Assembly: GCA_016234495.1 (NCBI GenBank)
Contig: JACRBI010000008.1
Span: 62,001 to 126,000 of the forward strand
Origin: Chloroflexota bacterium
GTDB taxonomy: Bacteria > Chloroflexota > Anaerolineae > Anaerolineales > Villigracilaceae
Length of the DNA stretch: 64,000 nucleotides
Reading direction: 5' to 3'
Every line of letters starts with the position of its first letter. Position 1 is the first letter of the stretch. Positions 34,368-42,972 of the stretch are shown here, in pieces. Both the position numbers and the translations under genes were made by a program. The notes beneath the pieces were generated by a model. The model saw only the letters and a program-made list of their open reading frames with translations. It had not been told where the DNA came from and searched no databases.

Positions 34368-34766
34368 ATGAAAAAGCTGTCCATACCCGATCTTTCAGAA
34401 AAATTAGCCGCCCCCCTGCAAGCCATCGCCTCCCCGCAGCGTATCGCCATTTTGCTTGCCATTGGCAAAGGCGAAGCCTGCGTCTGTCATCTCGAAGCCG
34501 CGCTCGGCTGGCGGCAGGCGTACATCTCTCAACATCTGATGGCGCTCCGCAAAGCGGATATTTTGCAGGATCGCCGCTCAGGGCGCTATGTCTATTACCG
34601 ATTAAAAACCGCCTCTTATCTGGGCCTGATTCTTGATTCTGCGCCCCTAAGCGGACTCTCCGCTGAAACTGTTTCGGCAGTCATCAACACCCAAACCTAT
34701 CCCTCCTGCGAATGTCCACACTGCACGCCCGCGCTCATTTCGGTTGAGAGCCTCAAAACCGCGTAA
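34368..34766 (+). CDS. arsR: ArsR/SmtB-family repressor
   Basis: This 132-residue winged-helix repressor has the fold LAAPLQAIASPQRIAILLAI, a metal-site pair Cys38 and Cys40 in GEACVCHLEAAL (as in As(III)-sensing ArsR), and the recognition helix RQAYISQHLMALRKADIL. A second Cys group (SCECPHC) sits in the C-terminal tail. ATG at 34368 is preferred over ATG 34335, which overlaps the promoter. It leads the operon with a permease, a thioredoxin and an ACR3 pump and should respond to arsenite or a related thiophilic ligand. Confidence 0.92.
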   Translation: MKKLSIPDLSEKLAAPLQAIASPQRIAILLAIGKGEACVCHLEAALGWRQAYISQHLMALRKADILQDRRSGRYVYYRLKTASYLGLILDSAPLSGLSAETVSAVINTQTYPSCECPHCTPALISVESLKTA

Positions 34767-34803
34767 TGCGGAATTAATTCCGCACACGATAAAGGACTGA
34801 ATT

Positions 34804-35865
34804 ATGCAAATGAATCTCACCAAACCTCCCCTGCAAAAAAATCCAGACCTGCGCTCATGGGCGCTGGTTGCTCTCGCCGCGTTCGTGTGGATTGTTCTTT
34901 ACAACATCATCCAACCCGCCGCAGATTGGCTGGCGTATGGTTTGCTTGCCCTGCCGCACGGTTCACACTTGGGCGAATCGCTGGCTTTCTTTTTCTATGA
35001 TGTGCCCAAATTGCTGTTGTTATTAAGCGGCATGATCTTTTTCATTTCGCTGCTTCAAACTTTCATTGACACTCAAAAAGTACGCACATTGGTGGAGAAG
35101 CGCGGCGAAGGGATTGGCAATATCATGGCAGCATTCTTTGGCGCAGTCACCCCATTTTGTTCCTGCTCGTCCGTGCCGCTCTTTATTGGATTTGTTCAGG
35201 CGGGCATTCCTTTGGGCATTACGTTGACATTTCTCATCACGTCTCCGTTGATAAGCGAAGTCGCTTTCGTCATGTTAATTGGCATGTTCGGCTGGAAGAT
35301 CGCGCTGCTGTACCTGATCTCAGGCACCACAATCGGCATGATCAGCGGATTTATTCTGGGGCGCATGAAATTGGAGCGCTATGTGGAAGGCTTTGTGTAC
35401 GACATCAAGCCGCGCGCCAATATCGACTTGAAACTCGAAGAAAAACTGACCTGGTCAGACCGCATCAGCCGCTCATGGGTTAGCGCAAAGGACATTGTCG
35501 GTAAAGTATTCTGGTTCGTCATTTTTGGCATTGCTGTTGGCGCTGGAATTCATGGCTTTGTACCGGAAAACGCGCTGACCGCTATCATGGGCAAAGATGC
35601 CTGGTGGTCTGTGCCTGTTTCGGTGCTTATCGGCATTCCGTTGTATTCCAATCCCGCCGGAATTATCCCCATTGTCAGCGCGTTATTATCTAAAGGCGCA
35701 TCGCTTGGCACAGCATTGGCATTCATGATGTCGGTGATCGCCTTGAGTCTGCCGGAGGCCATCATTTTGCGCCGCGTGCTCAAGCCGCAGTTAATCGCCA
35801 TCTTTATTGGCGTGATCGCTGCTGCAATCATTCTGACTGGTTATCTGTTCAATCTGGCCATGTGA
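34804..35865 (+). CDS. Permease of the ArsP/YraQ family (COG0701)
   Basis: This 353-residue membrane protein has eight or so predicted helices and the family motif TPFCSCSSVPLFIGFV near residue 118, with the Cys trio that in ArsP handles trivalent organoarsenicals. A second repeat of the fold occurs near residue 275 (IPLYSNPAGIIPIV). It is the second gene of the arsenic operon, 37 bp after arsR. Export of methylated arsenicals is a family-based guess; several members have other substrates. Confidence 0.85.
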   Translation: MQMNLTKPPLQKNPDLRSWALVALAAFVWIVLYNIIQPAADWLAYGLLALPHGSHLGESLAFFFYDVPKLLLLLSGMIFFISLLQTFIDTQKVRTLVEKRGEGIGNIMAAFFGAVTPFCSCSSVPLFIGFVQAGIPLGITLTFLITSPLISEVAFVMLIGMFGWKIALLYLISGTTIGMISGFILGRMKLERYVEGFVYDIKPRANIDLKLEEKLTWSDRISRSWVSAKDIVGKVFWFVIFGIAVGAGIHGFVPENALTAIMGKDAWWSVPVSVLIGIPLYSNPAGIIPIVSALLSKGASLGTALAFMMSVIALSLPEAIILRRVLKPQLIAIFIGVIAAAIILTGYLFNLAM

Positions 35866-35916
35866 CACAAATGTCAGTTTGTTCGCTGTTTCAAACACTC
35901 AAAAGGAGATTTCAAA

Positions 35917-36189
35917 ATGTTAACCATCAAAATTCTAGGTTCGGGCTGTGCCAATTGCAAGAGGTTGGAGCAAATCGCCCGCAAGGTTGTGGAAGAAACT
36001 GGCACGCAGGCAGAAGTGCTCAAAGTGACCGAATACCCCGACATCATGGCGTATGGCATAACATCTACACCAGGGTTGGTGATTAACGAGAAGATTGTAT
36101 CCTACGGCAGAATCCCAACACCAGCCGAAGTCAACACCTGGGTTGCTGATGCGTTGCAATCTGCAGATTCTTCTTTAACAAGACGATAA
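35917..36189 (+). CDS. Small thioredoxin-like (redox-active disulfide) protein
   Basis: This 90-residue protein has the CxxC site Cys11-Ala-Asn-Cys14 and the cis-Pro region TSTPGLVIN, the layout of the MTH895/TM0996 small thioredoxins often found next to ArsP-type permeases. An AAGGAG site precedes the ATG. No arsenate reductase gene is seen; this protein may supply thiol reduction for the operon or act with the permease. The partner is inference. Confidence 0.85.
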   Translation: MLTIKILGSGCANCKRLEQIARKVVEETGTQAEVLKVTEYPDIMAYGITSTPGLVINEKIVSYGRIPTPAEVNTWVADALQSADSSLTRR

Positions 36190-36227
36190 CAATTTTCCTT
36201 CATCTACTCGAAAGAATGGAGAAACCC

Positions 36228-37286
36228 ATGACCCAGCAGACCAGTGTTTCCAAACAACTTTCTTTTCTTGACCGCTACCTGACATTATGGATTTTCCTTG
36301 CGATGGCAGTGGGCGTGTTGATCGGCTTCCTGTTTCCAGAGTGGGTCAAGCGGTTCAACGATGCGGTTTCAATTGGCACAACCAACATCCCAATTGCGCT
36401 CGGTCTTATTTTGATGATGTACCCGCCCTTCACCAAAGTGAAGTATGAGGATCTGGGCGAGGTCTTCCGCAACAAGAAGGTGCTTTCGCTCTCCCTCATC
36501 CAAAACTGGGTGATCGGCCCCGTGCTGATGTTTGCGCTGGCGGTGATCTTCCTGCGCGGCTACCCTGAATACATGGCGGGTCTGATCATGATCGGGCTGG
36601 CGCGCTGTATTGCAATGGTGATCGTGTGGAACGAGCTGGCGCACGGCGATACGGAATACGCTGCTGGATTGGTGGCGTTCAACAGTATCTTTCAGGTGTT
36701 GTTCTACAGCGTGTATGCCTGGGTGTTTATCACCGTTCTGCCGCCGCTGTTCGGGTTGAGCGGTTCGGTGGTGGAGATCACGATTGGCGAGATCGCGCAG
36801 AGTGTGTTCATTTATTTGGGCATTCCCTTTTTGGCTGGTTTTCTGACCCGCTTCATCATGTTGAAATTCAAGAGCAAGGAATGGTATTACACCCAATTCG
36901 TTCCGCGCATCACCCCGCTGACGTTGATTGCATTGCTGTTTACCATCATGGTGATGTTCTCGCTCAAGGGCAATCTGATTGTGCAAATTCCAGGTGACGT
37001 GGTGCGAATCGCCATTCCATTGCTGATCTACTTTGTGGCTATGTTCCTGGTCTCGTTTTGGATGGGGCATCGTCTCGGCGCGGATTATTCCAAGACCACC
37101 ACGCTCTCCTTCACTGCCGCCAGCAACAATTTTGAATTGGCGATTGCGGTGGCTGTGGCAGTCTTCGGTATTAACAGCGGCGCGGCATTCGCGGCGGTTA
37201 TCGGTCCGCTGGTGGAGGTGCCGGTGATGATCGGTCTGGTCAATGTGGCGTTCTGGCTTCAAAAGCGAATGTTATGGGCGGCGTAA
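36228..37286 (+). CDS. acr3: ACR3-type arsenite efflux transporter
   Basis: This 352-residue protein has ten membrane segments and the ACR3 features: [37 protein letters not shown] with the essential Cys after ARC, and [20 protein letters not shown]. It exports arsenite. ATG at 36228 was chosen because GGAG lies six bases upstream; ATG 36216 has no such site. It is the last gene of the operon; downstream is a decayed aminotransferase end. Confidence 0.95.
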   Translation: MTQQTSVSKQLSFLDRYLTLWIFLAMAVGVLIGFLFPEWVKRFNDAVSIGTTNIPIALGLILMMYPPFTKVKYEDLGEVFRNKKVLSLSLIQNWVIGPVLMFALAVIFLRGYPEYMAGLIMIGLARCIAMVIVWNELAHGDTEYAAGLVAFNSIFQVLFYSVYAWVFITVLPPLFGLSGSVVEITIGEIAQSVFIYLGIPFLAGFLTRFIMLKFKSKEWYYTQFVPRITPLTLIALLFTIMVMFSLKGNLIVQIPGDVVRIAIPLLIYFVAMFLVSFWMGHRLGADYSKTTTLSFTAASNNFELAIAVAVAVFGINSGAAFAAVIGPLVEVPVMIGLVNVAFWLQKRMLWAA

Positions 37287-37292
37287 GTTCGT

Positions 37293-37383
37293 CGCCTAAA
37301 ATGGTTGCCGCCCTATCATCCAACTGCTCCCTCGCAGTGACCAGCGGTGGGGTGGTGATGAAGATGCAGTCATGGCTTTGTTT
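37293..37383 (-). pseudogene. Remnant of a class III aminotransferase C-terminus
   Basis: On the minus strand this stretch translates to DCIFITTPPLVTAREQLDD, which aligns with ILIIAPPLIITKEQLDEG at the end of the intact aminotransferase at 38250. No start or other part of the gene remains. It suggests that a second aminotransferase gene once lay beyond purU, or that purU was inserted between duplicated ends. Confidence 0.5.
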
Positions 37384-37392
37384 TGAAATTCA

Positions 37393-38238
37393 TTAATCTC
37401 GAAATACCACCGTCTTGTTTCCATGCAACAGCACGCGTTCTTCAAGATGATAATATACCGCGCGTGACAGGACGCGGCTCTCGATCTCGCGCCCCTTGCG
37501 GACCAAATCTTCGGGAGAGTCGGCGTGGCTGATGTGTTCGACATCCTGCACGATGATAGGACCCTCATCCAGGTCGGGGGTGACGTAATGCGCCGTCGCG
37601 CCGATAATCTTTACGCCGCGTTCGTATGCCTGATGGTACGGCTTGGCACCCTTGAACCCTGGCAGAAAACTGTGATGGATGTTGATGCAGCGACCCGACA
37701 GGTACTGCGTCATGTCGTCGGACAGGATCTGCATGTAGCGCGCCAGGACGATCAGTTCGGCTCCCGTTTCTTCGACGACACGTTTGATCTGCGTCTCCTG
37801 TTGGGGTTTGGTCTCTGGCGTGATGGGCAGGTGATAAAAAGGAATGCCTTCGAGAATGGAGTTCTTCAACACTTCGCGGGGATGATTCGAGACCACGCCC
37901 ACCACGTCCATGTTGAGTTCGCCGATGCGCGCGCGATAGAGCAGGTCGCCGAGGCAGTGATCGAACTTGGAAACGAGGATCAGCACACGCTGTTTATGCT
38001 CGGCGGGACGCATGTTCCACGTCATGTTGTATTCCGTTGCCAGCGGCTCGAACTTGTTTCGCATGTCCTGAATATCCGCGTCCGATTCGAACATGACGCG
38101 CATGAAGAATGTCTCGCGGTCGTTGAATTGCTGGGCGTCCAAAATATTCCTGCCGCTTTGAAACAGCAAGCCCGTCACCTTTGCCATCAGCCCGGGGCGA
38201 TCTGCACATGAAACTTTTAAAATGGTTTTCTCGGTCAT
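37393..38238 (-). CDS. purU: Formyltetrahydrofolate deformylase
   Basis: This 281-residue protein has an N-terminal ACT domain (LKVSCADRPGLMAKVTGLLF) and a C-terminal formyltransferase-like hydrolase domain (VGVVSNHP, INIHHSFLPGFKGAKPYHQA, TPDLDEGPII). It splits 10-formyl-THF into formate and THF. ATG at 38238; a GAGAG site is upstream. It is 11 bp after the aminotransferase and likely in one operon with it. Formate release could connect to the FNT channel and FrhB/FdhB-like proteins, which is inference. Confidence 0.93.
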   Translation of the reverse strand: MTEKTILKVSCADRPGLMAKVTGLLFQSGRNILDAQQFNDRETFFMRVMFESDADIQDMRNKFEPLATEYNMTWNMRPAEHKQRVLILVSKFDHCLGDLLYRARIGELNMDVVGVVSNHPREVLKNSILEGIPFYHLPITPETKPQQETQIKRVVEETGAELIVLARYMQILSDDMTQYLSGRCINIHHSFLPGFKGAKPYHQAYERGVKIIGATAHYVTPDLDEGPIIVQDVEHISHADSPEDLVRKGREIESRVLSRAVYYHLEERVLLHGNKTVVFRD

Positions 38239-38249
38239 AATGTTTTCTC

Positions 38250-39575
38250 TCAACGGGCTGTTTTTTCGTCCATCATTGTCAAGCCTTGATCCACCCACGC
38301 GAGACCCTCATCCAACTGCTCCTTTGTGATAATCAACGGCGGCGCGATGATGAGAATATTTTTGAACGTGAACACGTACACGCCGTTTTGAATGAGGAAA
38401 TTTTTGAGAGGGGCAATATCGAGCGGTTCTTTCGTCTCGCGGTTGTTGACCAGTTCAATGCCCGCGAACAGCCCAATATAGCGGACATCTCCCACGCAGG
38501 GATGCTTCGCCTTCAATTCCTCCAGCCGCTGACCGAGGTGCGCGCCCATCTCACCCACACGCTCGAAGATGTTTTCCTCTTCATAGGCTTCGATGGTCGC
38601 AACCGCCGCCGCGCAGGAGAGGGCGTGACCGTTGTAGGTCAGCCCCGCATAGAGAACATGGTCGTCGAAATAATTCGCAATCTTTTCTGAAACGATCACC
38701 GCGCCGAGCGGCATGTACCCAGACGTGATTCCCTTCGCGGTGGTGATGGTGTCTGGGACGACATTCCAGTTATCCACCGCGAACCATTTACCCGTGCGCC
38801 CCCAGCCGCTCATCACTTCGTCGGAGATGAGCAGGATGCCGTACTTGTCGCAGATCTCGCGCATACGAGGCCAGTAATCATCGGGCGGAAGGATCAGACC
38901 GTTTGTGCCTGTCACGCCTTCGAGGAAGATTGCCGCGATCTGATCCGCGCCTTCATGCTGAATCACCTCTTCGACATGGCTAATGCACTGACGTTTGCAG
39001 GTATCCTTTGTCCAGCCGAATGGACAGCGATAACAGTATGGATCAAGAAAATGGACAACGCCCGAGATTCCAGGCTCGGAAGCGAGGCGGCGATAATCGC
39101 CCGTCAGCGCCACCGCGCCGTGAGTCGCGCCGTGATACGAGCGATACCGCGCCAGAATCTTGTGACGTCCCGTATATTGACGAGCGATTTTTATCGCGTT
39201 CTCATTCGCATCCGAGCCGCCCAATGTGAAGAAAGTCTTCTTCAAATCCCCAGGCGTGACCTCTGCCAGTTTTTTGCCGAGGCGGGCACGCGGCTCTGTG
39301 GCATGGAAGGGACTGATGTAGGTCAACCTGGCGGCTTGCTCCTGAATCGCTTTCACCACCTTGGGATGTTGGTGTCCCAGATTTGAGTTCGCCAACTGCG
39401 AAACCATGTCGAGATAACGCTTGCCGTTCGCGTCCCAAAAATACACGCCCTCCGCGCCCGTGACGGGAATTGGGTTCAATTTCCCCTGCGCCGACCATGA
39501 GAAGAAAGTGTATTCTTTGTTGAAGTCAACGATTTCTTCGGCAGTCAGTTCGTCGGTCTGTTCAAGAATATTCAT
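38250..39575 (-). CDS. Class III (omega-type) aminotransferase
   Basis: This 441-residue PLP enzyme shows the class III pattern: VSQLANSNLGHQHPKVV, TLGGSDANENAIKIARQYTG, the Cys segment DPYCYRCPFG common in this subgroup, LISDEVMSGWGRTGKWF, and the PLP lysine in TTAKGITSGYMPLGAV. Substrate cannot be read from sequence; omega-amino acids or beta-alanine-like compounds are typical. ATG at 39575 has an AGGA site; an in-frame upstream ATG at 39653 would add repeat-derived residues. Part of the Lrp-PanB-unknown-aminotransferase-PurU run. Confidence 0.9.
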   Translation of the reverse strand: MNILEQTDELTAEEIVDFNKEYTFFSWSAQGKLNPIPVTGAEGVYFWDANGKRYLDMVSQLANSNLGHQHPKVVKAIQEQAARLTYISPFHATEPRARLGKKLAEVTPGDLKKTFFTLGGSDANENAIKIARQYTGRHKILARYRSYHGATHGAVALTGDYRRLASEPGISGVVHFLDPYCYRCPFGWTKDTCKRQCISHVEEVIQHEGADQIAAIFLEGVTGTNGLILPPDDYWPRMREICDKYGILLISDEVMSGWGRTGKWFAVDNWNVVPDTITTAKGITSGYMPLGAVIVSEKIANYFDDHVLYAGLTYNGHALSCAAAVATIEAYEEENIFERVGEMGAHLGQRLEELKAKHPCVGDVRYIGLFAGIELVNNRETKEPLDIAPLKNFLIQNGVYVFTFKNILIIAPPLIITKEQLDEGLAWVDQGLTMMDEKTAR

Positions 39576-39584
39576 TCGCTTCCT

Positions 39585-39660
39585 ATCTGGAGATTGGAGA
39601 TTAGAGATTGGAGATTTTTTCCCAATTACCAATCTCCAATCTCTAATTACCATTTACCAA
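39585..39660. repeat. GGAGATTGG tandem/inverted repeat
   Basis: This spacer is made of GGAGATTGGAGATTAGAGATTGG units followed by the inverse CCAATCTCCAATCTC, giving a long imperfect hairpin. Identical units occur at 24085-24130, 27505-27560, 27910-27970, 48000-48050 and 49205-49255, including inside coding sequence. Confidence 0.8.
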
Positions 39661-40914
39661 TTACTTATGCAGATTTTTTGCCGCCACAAAACTCAAGCCC
39701 TTCTCGGTCAACGCCCATGCGGTGCGATTGCAGGCATCCACTTTGTCGAGGTAATTTTGCAGCAGGTTATCCCAGTCGCCGCTTTCGATGACTTCCTTCT
39801 TCTCACGGAAGTAATCCAGCACGTCGGAGAGATGGCCGCGGGTCACGTCTACTTCGGGGTCGCCGCCTTCATGTTTGGCGGCGATGTTTGCCACACGCGC
39901 GGCAACTTTCACCAATTCGGCGCGGCGGTTGTACGGTTGGATGACGATATTCTTCTGCGGCTCGGTGATGTGATGCTCGAAGCGCACCACGTTCTCGAAG
40001 CCCAGCGCCTTGCGGAAGTCCGCGCTCAGCTCCATCGTCTCGTTATTGATCGAGTTCGACCAATTGAAGCCGATCAGCGGACTTGTCCCATCGTCGCGGC
40101 TAAACAGTTTCGCCATCGTCATGATCCACAGCGCGTTGTAGGGGTTGTCCGCGCCGAAGAAAACAGAAATCTTGAATTGAATGTCCACGCCGAGTTTGTA
40201 GAGCATGAAGCCGAGCAGGATCGTCCCCGCGTTGAAATTCAAAACGTGTTGCACGCCGTAATTGGTGTAGTAATACAAAAACTCATCCAGCCATTGCAAC
40301 GCGTGTTCGTTCGGCTGACCAATGCCGCCGAAGTACCCCGTGATGGTCGCCGCGCCGCCGAGATGTGGGTTCGAGCCGTCGGTCCCCTTCGTGTCGAGCG
40401 TCTCCACGAACGACGCGCCGATGATATCCAGCGCGGCGACGATGGCAGGCAAGTCTCCATCCGCTTCAGATTCCTTCATCTTGCGCACGGCGATGTACCG
40501 CCCAGGCATGAGCGTCTTGTTCGCAATTGCCTGCTCCGCCATGACGCGAATCCACGGGAAATATTGTAGCGCGGATACTTCGAGAGTTACGGCATTCTCA
40601 TCCATGAATTTCATCGTCTTCGCCGCTTCGCCCCTGACCTTTTGCCTGTATTCCGCGACCGAGATGAATGCGCCGCTGTCACGTTGTTCGATCAGCCAAT
40701 TGAGGTCTTTGATGTATTCAGGCGCTTTGGCTTCCACCTGTTTGAAAAGATTCTCCATCTTGCGTGATTCGCGGTGTTTGCGGTTGATCTCTTCAGGCGT
40801 GCCATATTTGGCAACAATATCGAGAAAAGCCTTCATCACCCGCGAGGTCGGGTCAAGCAAAACGGAATTGATCGCATCGAGGCGGTTGGGGTCTATTTTT
40901 AGTAGAGATTGCAT
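39661..40914 (-). CDS. Conserved-looking protein of unknown family
   Basis: I do not recognise this 417-residue protein. It has no signal peptide and no clear membrane segment. Notable stretches are TKGTDGSNPHLGGAATITGY near residue 180 (a Gly-rich turn with Asp and His), QHVLNFNAGTILLGFMLYKL, ISVFFGADNPYNALWIMTM and a C-terminal helical region ending in KNLHK. A strong GGAG site precedes the ATG. Its fixed place between PanB and the aminotransferase suggests a step in the same amino- or keto-acid pathway; a TIM-barrel lyase or mutase would fit but is a guess. Confidence 0.75.
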   Translation of the reverse strand: MQSLLKIDPNRLDAINSVLLDPTSRVMKAFLDIVAKYGTPEEINRKHRESRKMENLFKQVEAKAPEYIKDLNWLIEQRDSGAFISVAEYRQKVRGEAAKTMKFMDENAVTLEVSALQYFPWIRVMAEQAIANKTLMPGRYIAVRKMKESEADGDLPAIVAALDIIGASFVETLDTKGTDGSNPHLGGAATITGYFGGIGQPNEHALQWLDEFLYYYTNYGVQHVLNFNAGTILLGFMLYKLGVDIQFKISVFFGADNPYNALWIMTMAKLFSRDDGTSPLIGFNWSNSINNETMELSADFRKALGFENVVRFEHHITEPQKNIVIQPYNRRAELVKVAARVANIAAKHEGGDPEVDVTRGHLSDVLDYFREKKEVIESGDWDNLLQNYLDKVDACNRTAWALTEKGLSFVAAKNLHK

Positions 40915-40980
40915 TTTGTCTCCTTGCCTTGTAGTCGCTGAGTCAGATAGTCCAGATTATTCGACTACTTGACTATCAAA

Positions 40981-41838
40981 CTATCCGACTAATTTCAACA
41001 ACTCGTCATACTCTTCATCAGGCATCCCGAACCAATTCTCTTTGGCAGGGAACGTCTTCTCGGTCACTTCCTTGACGTAGCCGTTGAGTCCCTCACGGAT
41101 GACTGCGCCTGCATCGGCAAAGACCTTCGCCATACGCGGCTTGAATTTAGGATAGAGCGCGAACGCATCGTGATAGATGAGCAATTGTCCATGCGCTCCC
41201 AAACCCGAACCCAGCGACATGATGATGGCATTCTTTGCGCGTTCGGTGATGAGTTGACATAATCTATCGGGGACAAGCTCAAGCAGAATGCAGAACGCGC
41301 CAGCTTCTTCCAATGCTTTGGCGTCGTCCACGATCTTCTTTGCCAGCGTGGCAGACTTTCCCTGCAACTTGAACCCGCCCAGGGCGGAGACAGATTGAGG
41401 CGTGAGTCCCAAGTGACCAATAGCGGGAATGCCCGCGTCCACGATCCCCTTGATGCGATCCGCCATCGCCACGCCGCCTTCGAGCTTGATGCAGTCGCAG
41501 CCCGCTTCCGCCATGAAGCGACCCGCATTGCGGATGGCGGATTCGACGCTCGGTTGGTAGGTCATGTACGGCATGTCGCCTACCAGCCAAACGTTCGGCG
41601 CGCCGCGACGCACTGCCGCCGCGTGACGGATCATATCCTCCATCGTGACAGGCAGGGTTGAGTCGTAGCCGAGCATGGTCATGCCGAGGCTGTCGCCGAC
41701 GAGGATCATATCCACGCCTGCTTGATCCTGCATATATGCGGTTGGATAGTCGTAACAGGTGAGCCAGGTGATGGGCTTGCCCTCCGCCGCCTTTTGATAG
41801 AGAGCGGGCAGAGTCATTTTCTTGCGTGGTTCAGTCAT
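40981..41838 (-). CDS. panB: 3-methyl-2-oxobutanoate hydroxymethyltransferase
   Basis: This 285-residue protein matches PanB throughout: LTCYDYPTAYMQDQAGVDMI, GDSLGMTMLGYDSTLPVTME, LVGDMPYMTYQ, AGCDCIKLEGGVAMADRI and PAIGHLGLTPQSVSALGGF. It adds a one-carbon unit from methylene-THF to ketoisovalerate to make ketopantoate. No panC or panD is nearby, and the neighbours are an aminotransferase and PurU, so it could instead serve a related keto-acid reaction. Its ribosome site lies inside a perfect hairpin at 41844-41881. Confidence 0.93.
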   Translation of the reverse strand: MTEPRKKMTLPALYQKAAEGKPITWLTCYDYPTAYMQDQAGVDMILVGDSLGMTMLGYDSTLPVTMEDMIRHAAAVRRGAPNVWLVGDMPYMTYQPSVESAIRNAGRFMAEAGCDCIKLEGGVAMADRIKGIVDAGIPAIGHLGLTPQSVSALGGFKLQGKSATLAKKIVDDAKALEEAGAFCILLELVPDRLCQLITERAKNAIIMSLGSGLGAHGQLLIYHDAFALYPKFKPRMAKVFADAGAVIREGLNGYVKEVTEKTFPAKENWFGMPDEEYDELLKLVG

Positions 41839-41843
41839 TCGTT

Positions 41844-41881
41844 CCTCCGTGTGCAAATTTTTATCGCATCGCACACGGAGG
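41844..41881. promoter_or_regulatory. panB: Hairpin that pairs with the panB ribosome-binding site
   Basis: CCTCCGTGTGC at 41844-41854 is exactly complementary to 41871-41881 (11 bp, 16-nt loop). On the minus strand the 3' arm contains the panB GGAGG, six bases from the ATG. On the plus strand the same hairpin is followed by CTTTTTTT, so it would be a good terminator for plus-strand transcripts. Translational control of panB is inference. Confidence 0.65.
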
Positions 41882-41890
41882 CTTTTTTTC

Positions 41891-42373
41891 TTACTCCAAT
41901 GGCAATGCGGTTGTGGACTTGACTTCGGTAAACACTAAACTTGTGTGAATGCGCGAGACGCCAGGAATGGGTGTGAGGCGGTCAACAACGAAGCGTTCGA
42001 GGTCTTTGCGATTGCGAAGCACAACCTTCAGCAGATAGTCATACTCGCCAGTGATGTGATGACACTCCAGCACTTCGGGCAACTTCTGAATCAACTTGCG
42101 GAACTTGTCCACTTGCTCGTATTGATGCATCTGCATCGCAATGTGGATGAAGCACAGCAAATCGTAGCCAGCCTTTTCACGATCCACGACGGCGGTGTAT
42201 TGGCGGATGTAGCCGTCCTTTGCGATGCGCTTCAAGCGTGAGTGCGTGGCAGGCGGCGAGAGGCTGATCTTGCGCGCAAGTTGCACGTTGCTCAAGCGGC
42301 CATCGGATTGCAGCGCGCGCAGAAGGGATTTGTCCACGTTGTCTAATGTAAGGCTCTTGGAATTTTTTATCAT
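41891..42373 (-). CDS. Lrp/AsnC-family regulator
   Basis: This 160-residue regulator has the N-terminal helix-turn-helix (LDNVDKSLLRALQSDGRLSN, then VQLARKISLSPPATHSRLKR) and the C-terminal RAM ligand domain (HHITGEYDYLLKVVLRNRKDLERF). It probably senses an amino acid and controls the panB-aminotransferase-purU run that follows it. GGAG precedes the ATG. Confidence 0.92.
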   Translation of the reverse strand: MIKNSKSLTLDNVDKSLLRALQSDGRLSNVQLARKISLSPPATHSRLKRIAKDGYIRQYTAVVDREKAGYDLLCFIHIAMQMHQYEQVDKFRKLIQKLPEVLECHHITGEYDYLLKVVLRNRKDLERFVVDRLTPIPGVSRIHTSLVFTEVKSTTALPLE

Positions 42374-42514
42374 ATTGAAGTCTCCAAATCAATAGAAATT
42401 CGTTTTTTTCTAGAAAAGTCAAAATAAAATTATAAACCATGCCGCTAATATAGCAGAAAATTTCAGGGAAATCTATTCCGAGACCGCTCGCGCGAACAAA
42501 AAGGAAGTATTTGA

Positions 42515-42554
42515 GTAAAAACAAACACCCCTGCGTCAGATAGGGGTGTTTGTT
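42515..42554 (-). terminator. Rho-independent terminator downstream of the haem operon
   Basis: AACAAACACCCCT (42520-42532) pairs perfectly with 42542-42554 around a nine-base loop. On the minus strand the stem is followed by TTTTTAC. It lies about 420 bases after the last gene of the haem run. Confidence 0.7.
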
Positions 42555-42681
42555 CACTTATCAGGGAGTGGCTAATCTCGTGGGCTTTCCAAAAGATTTA
42601 CACTTGCGCCGCACGCCAGTGCAGGTGACCACAAAGCACTCAGAGGTCACGGAGAAAAAAACTATTAAAAACCTCTGTGCG

Positions 42682-42772
42682 CTCCCCTGGCACTGCCCGC
42701 CACATCGGCTTTTTGCATTGCTTCGCATCGCAAAGCAATACCGCATTCGCGCAGCGATGCCGAAGGGGCAAG
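42682..42772 (-). repeat. 90-bp dispersed repeat, copy B (inverse of copy A)
   Basis: It is the reverse complement of 34172-34261 with about 88% identity. Together the two copies bracket the arsenic and panB-purU genes in inverted orientation. No target-site duplication is obvious. Confidence 0.85.
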
Positions 42773-42972
42773 TGTGTGCCGCGCGTGATTTGCCCGCCAA
42801 ATCATGCGGTGTGACGCGAATTTCTTATTGATTTTCGCGAAACTTCGCCCGATTTGCGTTTTTCGCGTTAAGCCTTGCTTCACAAATAAAAAGACGTCAA
42901 GCGACCTTTGAAAAACGATGATGTCGTTGTAAGGATGTAATGAAAGCCATCTTACGCAAATTTACTCGAATG

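Larger units (their letters stand above)
42374..42972. other. Gene-free stretch between the haem operon end and the Lrp gene
   Basis: About 600 bases with no supportable gene. It holds the Lrp promoter region (AT-rich, 42374-42470), a strong hairpin terminator (42515-42554), repeat units related to 26935 and 6605 near 42600, and copy B of the 90-bp repeat (42682-42772). The short frames here translate to Cys/Arg-rich strings typical of repeat DNA. Confidence 0.6.

Noticed and set aside
36369-37262. 297-codon minus-strand open frame opposite ACR3
   Set aside because: Very His/Gln/Arg-rich product typical of an antisense frame of a membrane protein gene.
39585-39660. CRISPR-like tandem repeat
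   Set aside because: Units are short, diverged, directly adjacent without spacers and recur as inverted pairs; no cas genes are present. The same holds for the other GGAGATT arrays.
39421-40569. 382-codon plus-strand open frame opposite the unknown 417-residue gene
   Set aside because: The minus-strand gene has a strong ribosome site and protein-like composition; the plus frame is His/Arg/Val-rich and crosses a repeat.
42561-42800. 79-codon minus-strand open frame
   Set aside because: Lies in repeat copy B and neighbouring palindromes; Cys/Arg-rich product without a ribosome site.
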